The notes beneath the pieces are model-generated. The model did not search any database. It saw only the letters and a program-made list of their open reading frames with translations, and was not told the DNA's origin. Made by a program: the position numbers and the translations under genes. DNA of 39,658 bases. It comes from an uncultured Oscillospiraceae bacterium. Its GTDB lineage: Bacteria; Bacillota; Clostridia; Oscillospirales; Oscillospiraceae. The DNA lies in NCBI GenBank assembly GCA_934565655.1, contig CAKTIE010000017.1, forward strand, positions 1-39,658, written 5' to 3'. Of the stretch, positions 36,312-39,658 are shown one piece after another (position 1 is the stretch's first letter; the number at the start of each line of letters is the position of its first letter).

Positions 36312-36348
36312 AAAAAAGTCCGCTGACCACCGGTCAGCGGACTTTTTT
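36312..36348. terminator. bidirectional terminator between the SBP and RibU-like genes
   Basis: An 11-bp GC-rich stem (36318-36328 with 36332-36342) is flanked by A6 and T6, extending it to 17 bp. It lies between convergent stop codons. Confidence 0.92.
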
Positions 36349-36349
36349 C

Positions 36350-36955
36350 TTACTTGTGCAGCAGGGGACTGAGGGGCTTGTAGATCAGGAAGCACAGCGC
36401 CACATCCAGCATGCCCTTGCAGAAGGTGAAGGGCACATTGAACACCAGCAGGCAGTTGAAAAGGGCGTTCTGGGTGGGCATATGGGACACGCCGCCCAGA
36501 ATCTCCTCGTACATGCCCACAATAGCCTCCAGCGGCAGATTATACAGCACCACATAGGCGGGGTAGACGATGAAATAGTTGGCCACGATGCTGATGAGAG
36601 CCATGGCCACCGCCCCCACCAGCGAGCCGATCAGCGCGCTCTTGCGGCTCTTGCTGCGCTTGTAGATCATACCAGCGGCAAACACGAAAATCGCGCCCAG
36701 AATAAAGTTGGACAGCTCGCCCACACCGGCGCTGGAGCCGAAGGGCAGGTGCAGCAGGTTCTTCACCAGCTGAATGGCGACGCCGTATACAGGGCCCAGC
36801 GAGAAGGTGCCCAGCAGGGCAGGCAGGTCGGAGATGTCCAGCTTGATAAAGGCCGGCATCAGCGGAATGGCGAATTCGATGAATTGCAGCACGGCGGCCA
36901 CAGCCGTCAGCATGGCAGCCACGGCAAGGCGATGGGTTTTCTGATGTTGTGTCAT
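36350..36955 (-). CDS. ribU: ECF transporter S component, RibU-like riboflavin carrier
   Basis: 201 residues with about six membrane spans. The start region RLAVAAMLTAVAAVLQFIEFAIPLMP and the LKLDISDLP-like loop (FIKLDISDLPALLG) match RibU-type S components, which bind vitamin and dock on a shared EcfAA'T module. The FMN riboswitch directly upstream supports riboflavin as substrate. No EcfA or EcfT gene is in the window. ATG 36955 has AAGGGAG; other starts upstream lie in the leader. Confidence 0.92.
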   Translation of the reverse strand: MTQHQKTHRLAVAAMLTAVAAVLQFIEFAIPLMPAFIKLDISDLPALLGTFSLGPVYGVAIQLVKNLLHLPFGSSAGVGELSNFILGAIFVFAAGMIYKRSKSRKSALIGSLVGAVAMALISIVANYFIVYPAYVVLYNLPLEAIVGMYEEILGGVSHMPTQNALFNCLLVFNVPFTFCKGMLDVALCFLIYKPLSPLLHK

Positions 36956-36962
36956 AAAAAAA

Positions 36963-37042
36963 CTCCCTTTTGATAGTGTAACACCCTTGGAAGCGATTGT
37001 CTCCCAAGGTGCACGCATCAAAAAAGAGCATTACGAAAATGC
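36963..37042 (-). promoter_or_regulatory. expression platform of the FMN riboswitch
   Basis: A short hairpin GCATT-TTCGT-AATGC (37028-37042) is followed by a T-rich run on the minus strand. The T-rich stretch 37017-37028 can instead pair over 12 bp, with two G-U pairs, with 36963-36974, which holds the ribU ribosome site AAAAGGGAG. A separate hairpin (CACCTTGG with CCAAGGGTG) lies between them. Either transcription stop or translation block is possible. Confidence 0.55.
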
Positions 37043-37050
37043 CGTACACG

Positions 37051-37168
37051 CCTTCTCTCATCCAGACTGTAACTGTCGGTACCGGAATTGCACCGGTTCC
37101 TGCTCACCTCGGAAAGGCTCGCTCGCGGACTATACCGCCGGTGGGGAATTTCGCCCCGCCCCGAAGAC
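37051..37168 (-). ncRNA. FMN riboswitch (RFN element)
   Basis: On the minus strand the conserved blocks occur in order: CTTCGGGGC, GAAATTCCCCACCGGCGGTA, AGTCCGCGAGC, a variable stem, ACCGGTGCAATTCCGGTACCGACAGT (in two parts), then AGTCTGGATGAGAGAAG closing P1. The aptamer binds FMN and lowers expression of riboflavin transport or synthesis genes, here ribU. Confidence 0.96.
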
Positions 37169-37193
37169 AAGTGATCCAGTTGTGTTCACGTTT

Positions 37194-37222
37194 ATGATAC
37201 AACAACCGACGGGAAAATGCAA
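37194..37222 (-). promoter_or_regulatory. promoter of the riboswitch-ribU transcript
   Basis: TTGCAT (37217-37222) and TATCAT (37194-37199) are 17 bases apart on the minus strand. The start falls about 20 bases before the aptamer. Confidence 0.6.
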
Positions 37223-37245
37223 GACTTTTTTCGCCCGGCGGAGAT

Positions 37246-37282
37246 AAAAGAGCTGACCGGCCTTTGACCGGTCAGCTCTTTT
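37246..37282 (-). terminator. terminator of the acyl-CoA ligase operon
   Basis: A 15-bp stem (37246-37260 with 37268-37282, 7-base loop) ends in TTTT on the minus strand, five bases beyond the ligase stop. Confidence 0.9.
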
Positions 37283-37287
37283 GTCTG

Positions 37288-39018
37288 TTATTCAGCGGCT
37301 TCCTTTTCCTTGGCGATCTTGGCCAGTTCCTCTTCTTCCAGCACGCGGTAGGCCACCTTGCCCACCAGCGTCTTGGGCAGCTCATCCCGGAACTCGATGT
37401 CGTAGGGCATGGCGTACTTGGCCACATGCTTGCGGCAGTAGCCCAACAGGGCGTCGCGGGTGCCCTCGTTGGCTTCCACGCCGGGCTTCAGCATGACGAA
37501 AGCCTTCACCTTCTGCATCTTATAGGCGTCGGGAACGCCGATGACGCAGCTCATCTGCACCATCTCATTGGCGTCCAGAATGTTCTCGATCTGACCGGGA
37601 TACACGTTGTAGCCGGAGGAGATGATCATGCGCTTGGCGCGGCCCCGGAAGTAGATGAAGCCCTGATCGTCCATAACGCCCAGGTCGCCGGTATAGACCC
37701 AGGTGAGGCCGTCGTCGTGCTTGCGGAGGGTCTTGGCCGTCTCTTCGGGGTGGTTCATGTACTCCTTCATGACGGTGGGACCGGCCAGCAGGATCTCACC
37801 CTCCTCGCCGTAGGGCAGCTCCTCGTCGGTGCCGGGCTTGACGATCTTGATATAGGTGTCGGGGAAGGGCAGGCCGATGGAGCCCTCCTTGTAAATGTGG
37901 GTGGGCGTCAGGCAGCAGGCGGTGACGGTCTCGGTGGTGCCGTAGCCCTCCCGCACCTGAATGACGGCGTGATGGTCGTACAGGAACTTGTCGAACTTCT
38001 TCTTCAGCTCGATGGACAGGCTGTCGCCGCCGGAGAACACGCCCTTCAGGCTGCTGAGATCGGCGTTGTCCATGCTGGGCAGGCGCAGCAGCGCCTCATA
38101 CAGCGTGGGCACACCGGCGATGAAGTTGCACTTGTACTTGACGATCTGCTTGGCATAGCTCTTGGCGGTGAAGCGGGGGATCAGGATGCAGCGGCCGCCC
38201 TGAGCCAGCATGGAGTGGACGCACACGCCCAGACCGAAGCCGTGGAACAGGGGCATGGCGGCCAGCATCCGGTCGCCGGGCCGGAACATGGGGTTGGTGG
38301 CGATGATCTGCTGGCTGAGGGCGTTGAAGTTGCCGTTGGTCAGCACGATGCCCTTGGTGGTGCCGGTGGTGCCGCCGGAGTACAGGATCACGGCCGGGTC
38401 ATCATAGCCCCGCTCCACCCGGAAGTTCTTGTAGAAGCAGAAACGGGACATATCCATGAATTCCTTCCAGCGGATAACGGGCGCGTCATCGGGGATCTTC
38501 TGGATCTTGCGGCCCTCAGTCAGCATATAGCCCGCCCGGATGGTGCGGCTCAGCGCGTCCTTCACCGAGGCGATGATGATGTTGATGATGCCGGTGTTCT
38601 GGCGGATATGCTCAAACTTGTCATAGAACTGATCCAGCGTGATGGCGGTGGTGGACTGGGACTCGTTGAGATAGAACTCAATCTCCTTTTCCGCTGACAG
38701 GGGGTGGATCATGTTGGCGATGCCGCCCACCAGATTGACGGCATAGAACATGTAGATGGCCTGGGGGCAGTTGGGCATGGCGATGGTGACCTTGTCGCCG
38801 GGCCGTACGCCCAGGGTCTTCAGGCTCTTGGCGCACTTTTCGATCTCCTGCACCATCTTGCGGTAGGTGGTGGACTTGCCCATGAAATCGAAGGCAATGT
38901 TGTTGGGATACAGATCGGCCATGTGGGCCACGGCGTCAAACATGCTGCCCTGGAAATAGTCCAGATGCATGGGTACGTCGCCCATATAGTCCTTCCACGG
39001 GGTCTTGACTTCACTCAT
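37288..39018 (-). CDS. AMP-forming acyl-CoA synthetase (FadD-like)
   Basis: 576 residues of the adenylate-forming superfamily. ATP loop YSGGTTGTTKG, YGTTET, YTGD, RGRAKRMI and the C-terminal catalytic Lys in LPKTLVGKVAYR are all present. It activates a carboxylic acid, probably a medium or long fatty acid, to acyl-CoA; the chain length cannot be read from sequence. Its ATG overlaps the upstream E2-like gene by eight bases (ATGAGTGA), so both are translated together. That pairing suggests the upstream acyltransferase-fold protein uses or handles its product. A terminator follows. Confidence 0.9.
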   Translation of the reverse strand: MSEVKTPWKDYMGDVPMHLDYFQGSMFDAVAHMADLYPNNIAFDFMGKSTTYRKMVQEIEKCAKSLKTLGVRPGDKVTIAMPNCPQAIYMFYAVNLVGGIANMIHPLSAEKEIEFYLNESQSTTAITLDQFYDKFEHIRQNTGIINIIIASVKDALSRTIRAGYMLTEGRKIQKIPDDAPVIRWKEFMDMSRFCFYKNFRVERGYDDPAVILYSGGTTGTTKGIVLTNGNFNALSQQIIATNPMFRPGDRMLAAMPLFHGFGLGVCVHSMLAQGGRCILIPRFTAKSYAKQIVKYKCNFIAGVPTLYEALLRLPSMDNADLSSLKGVFSGGDSLSIELKKKFDKFLYDHHAVIQVREGYGTTETVTACCLTPTHIYKEGSIGLPFPDTYIKIVKPGTDEELPYGEEGEILLAGPTVMKEYMNHPEETAKTLRKHDDGLTWVYTGDLGVMDDQGFIYFRGRAKRMIISSGYNVYPGQIENILDANEMVQMSCVIGVPDAYKMQKVKAFVMLKPGVEANEGTRDALLGYCRKHVAKYAMPYDIEFRDELPKTLVGKVAYRVLEEEELAKIAKEKEAAE

Positions 39019-39658
39019 ATTGTACTTCCTCCTTCAAAGGCTTCTCCAGCTCCTCGGGGTTTTCCAGCAGGTATTTCAGCAGCCTGACGGACTTGGAATA
39101 GTAATAGCCGTCGGCCAGCCGCTCGTCGATGGTCAGGCCCAGATCCAGCGTCTCGTGCATGGTGACGTTGCCCTGCGTGTCGTAGATGGGGGACAGCTTC
39201 TTTTCACCGATGATGCAGAACAGGGAGCAGGTGCCCCAGTTGGTCAGGTGATGATAGCCGCACTTGAGCTTGATGGAGCCCAGGTTGGACAGGGTAACGG
39301 AGCTGTAATAGGGGTCGGTGGCCACCATGTCCTTGGGCACCCAGCCGTGCTTATCCAGCCACATGATGAACTTGACGGCAGTCTTGCCCAGCCACCGGGG
39401 CAGCTTGTTGAGGATATCCATGTTCTCGGTGGAGGAGTCGGCCTTCTCGCCTCGGCAGGCCTGCACCTGGGAGCGGATGTATTCGTGCACGTCCTCCACG
39501 GTGAAATCCTCCTTGCTGTGGAGGAAGGCCAGCGCCTCAGCGCCCTTGTCGGAGAACTGCTTCTTCACCACGAAGGCGGCGGACACCTCGTTGCGCTGAT
39601 AGAAGTTGCTGTTGACGATGAAGCGGTTCAGCTTGGGCCGCAGGGTGATGGTCTTGAG
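39011..39658 (-). CDS. E2/CAT-like acyltransferase-fold protein (5' end outside window)
   Basis: 215 residues remain; the frame runs open through the window edge, where the codons still read as the family (TLRPKLNRFIVNSNFYQRN). It resembles the catalytic domain of 2-oxo acid dehydrogenase E2 and chloramphenicol acetyltransferase: SNLGSIKLK, the WGTCSLFCIIGEKK strand, and a final ERLADG block at the site of the catalytic HxxxDG. Glu replaces that His, while Asp-Gly is kept, so ordinary E2 chemistry is doubtful. No lipoyl domain is visible. Coupled by overlap to the acyl-CoA ligase downstream. Confidence 0.82.
   Translation of the reverse strand, partial: LKTITLRPKLNRFIVNSNFYQRNEVSAAFVVKKQFSDKGAEALAFLHSKEDFTVEDVHEYIRSQVQACRGEKADSSTENMDILNKLPRWLGKTAVKFIMWLDKHGWVPKDMVATDPYYSSVTLSNLGSIKLKCGYHHLTNWGTCSLFCIIGEKKLSPIYDTQGNVTMHETLDLGLTIDERLADGYYYSKSVRLLKYLLENPEELEKPLKEEVQYE

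Overview
The window looks like chromosomal DNA of a GC-rich, endospore-forming Firmicute, probably of the Oscillospirales/Oscillospiraceae (Flavonifractor/Oscillibacter-like gut clostridia). The signs are spoVAD, spoVAE and an intact sigK, a meso-DAP-type MurE, a clostridial division/cell-wall cluster, extragenic hairpin repeats of the kind seen in these genomes, and an FMN riboswitch in front of a RibU-like ECF component. The genus is inferred. No phage, plasmid, CRISPR or tRNA gene was seen.

Region 1 (1-13.8 kb, minus strand) is the dcw cluster. It runs mraZ-rsmH-ftsL-like-PBP(SpoVD/FtsI-like)-murE-mraY-[structured repeat]-ftsW/spoVE-murG-murA-ftsQ-ftsZ from a promoter upstream of mraZ to a terminator behind ftsZ, followed by an HD-domain nucleotidase gene. 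Internal promoters precede murE and ftsZ. murF, murD, murC, murB and ftsA are absent from this locus.

Region 2 (13.9-18.9 kb, minus) is a compact six-gene operon: HAD phosphatase, SLC45-like MFS transporter, glycerophosphodiesterase, rsmD, coaD and a coiled-coil protein. Most junctions overlap (ATGA) or nearly touch. A promoter and a terminator bound it.

Region 3 (19.0-26.2 kb, plus) holds spoVAD-spoVAE, a copper-response pair (csoR-copA) with CsoR-type operators inside the promoter spacer and over the ribosome site, a GH13 alpha-1,6-glucosidase gene, and a membrane-anchored XRE-type regulator. copA has a CopZ-like domain fused in frame, and that domain keeps its own Shine-Dalgarno (SD) and ATG.

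Region 4 (26.2-33.3 kb) has a CstA carbon-starvation transporter with an unrecognised upstream partner (minus, with a cre-like box), a divergent spacer holding a promoter that runs straight into an orphan terminator (candidate small RNA), sigK (plus), an LtaS-like sulfatase (minus) and dinB (minus).

Region 5 (33.3-39.7 kb) has a DEAD-box helicase and an orphan oligopeptide-binding lipoprotein (plus), then a RibU-like gene under an FMN riboswitch, and a two-gene operon of an E2/CAT-like acyltransferase-fold protein (cut by the window edge) and an acyl-CoA ligase (minus).

The window is mostly core chromosome. The less ordinary signals are the copA/copZ internal start, the orphan-terminator transcript, the overlapping regulatory signals around csoR/copA/GH13, the SD-sequestering stem after the FMN riboswitch, the cstA partner gene, and the E2-like protein lacking the catalytic His.
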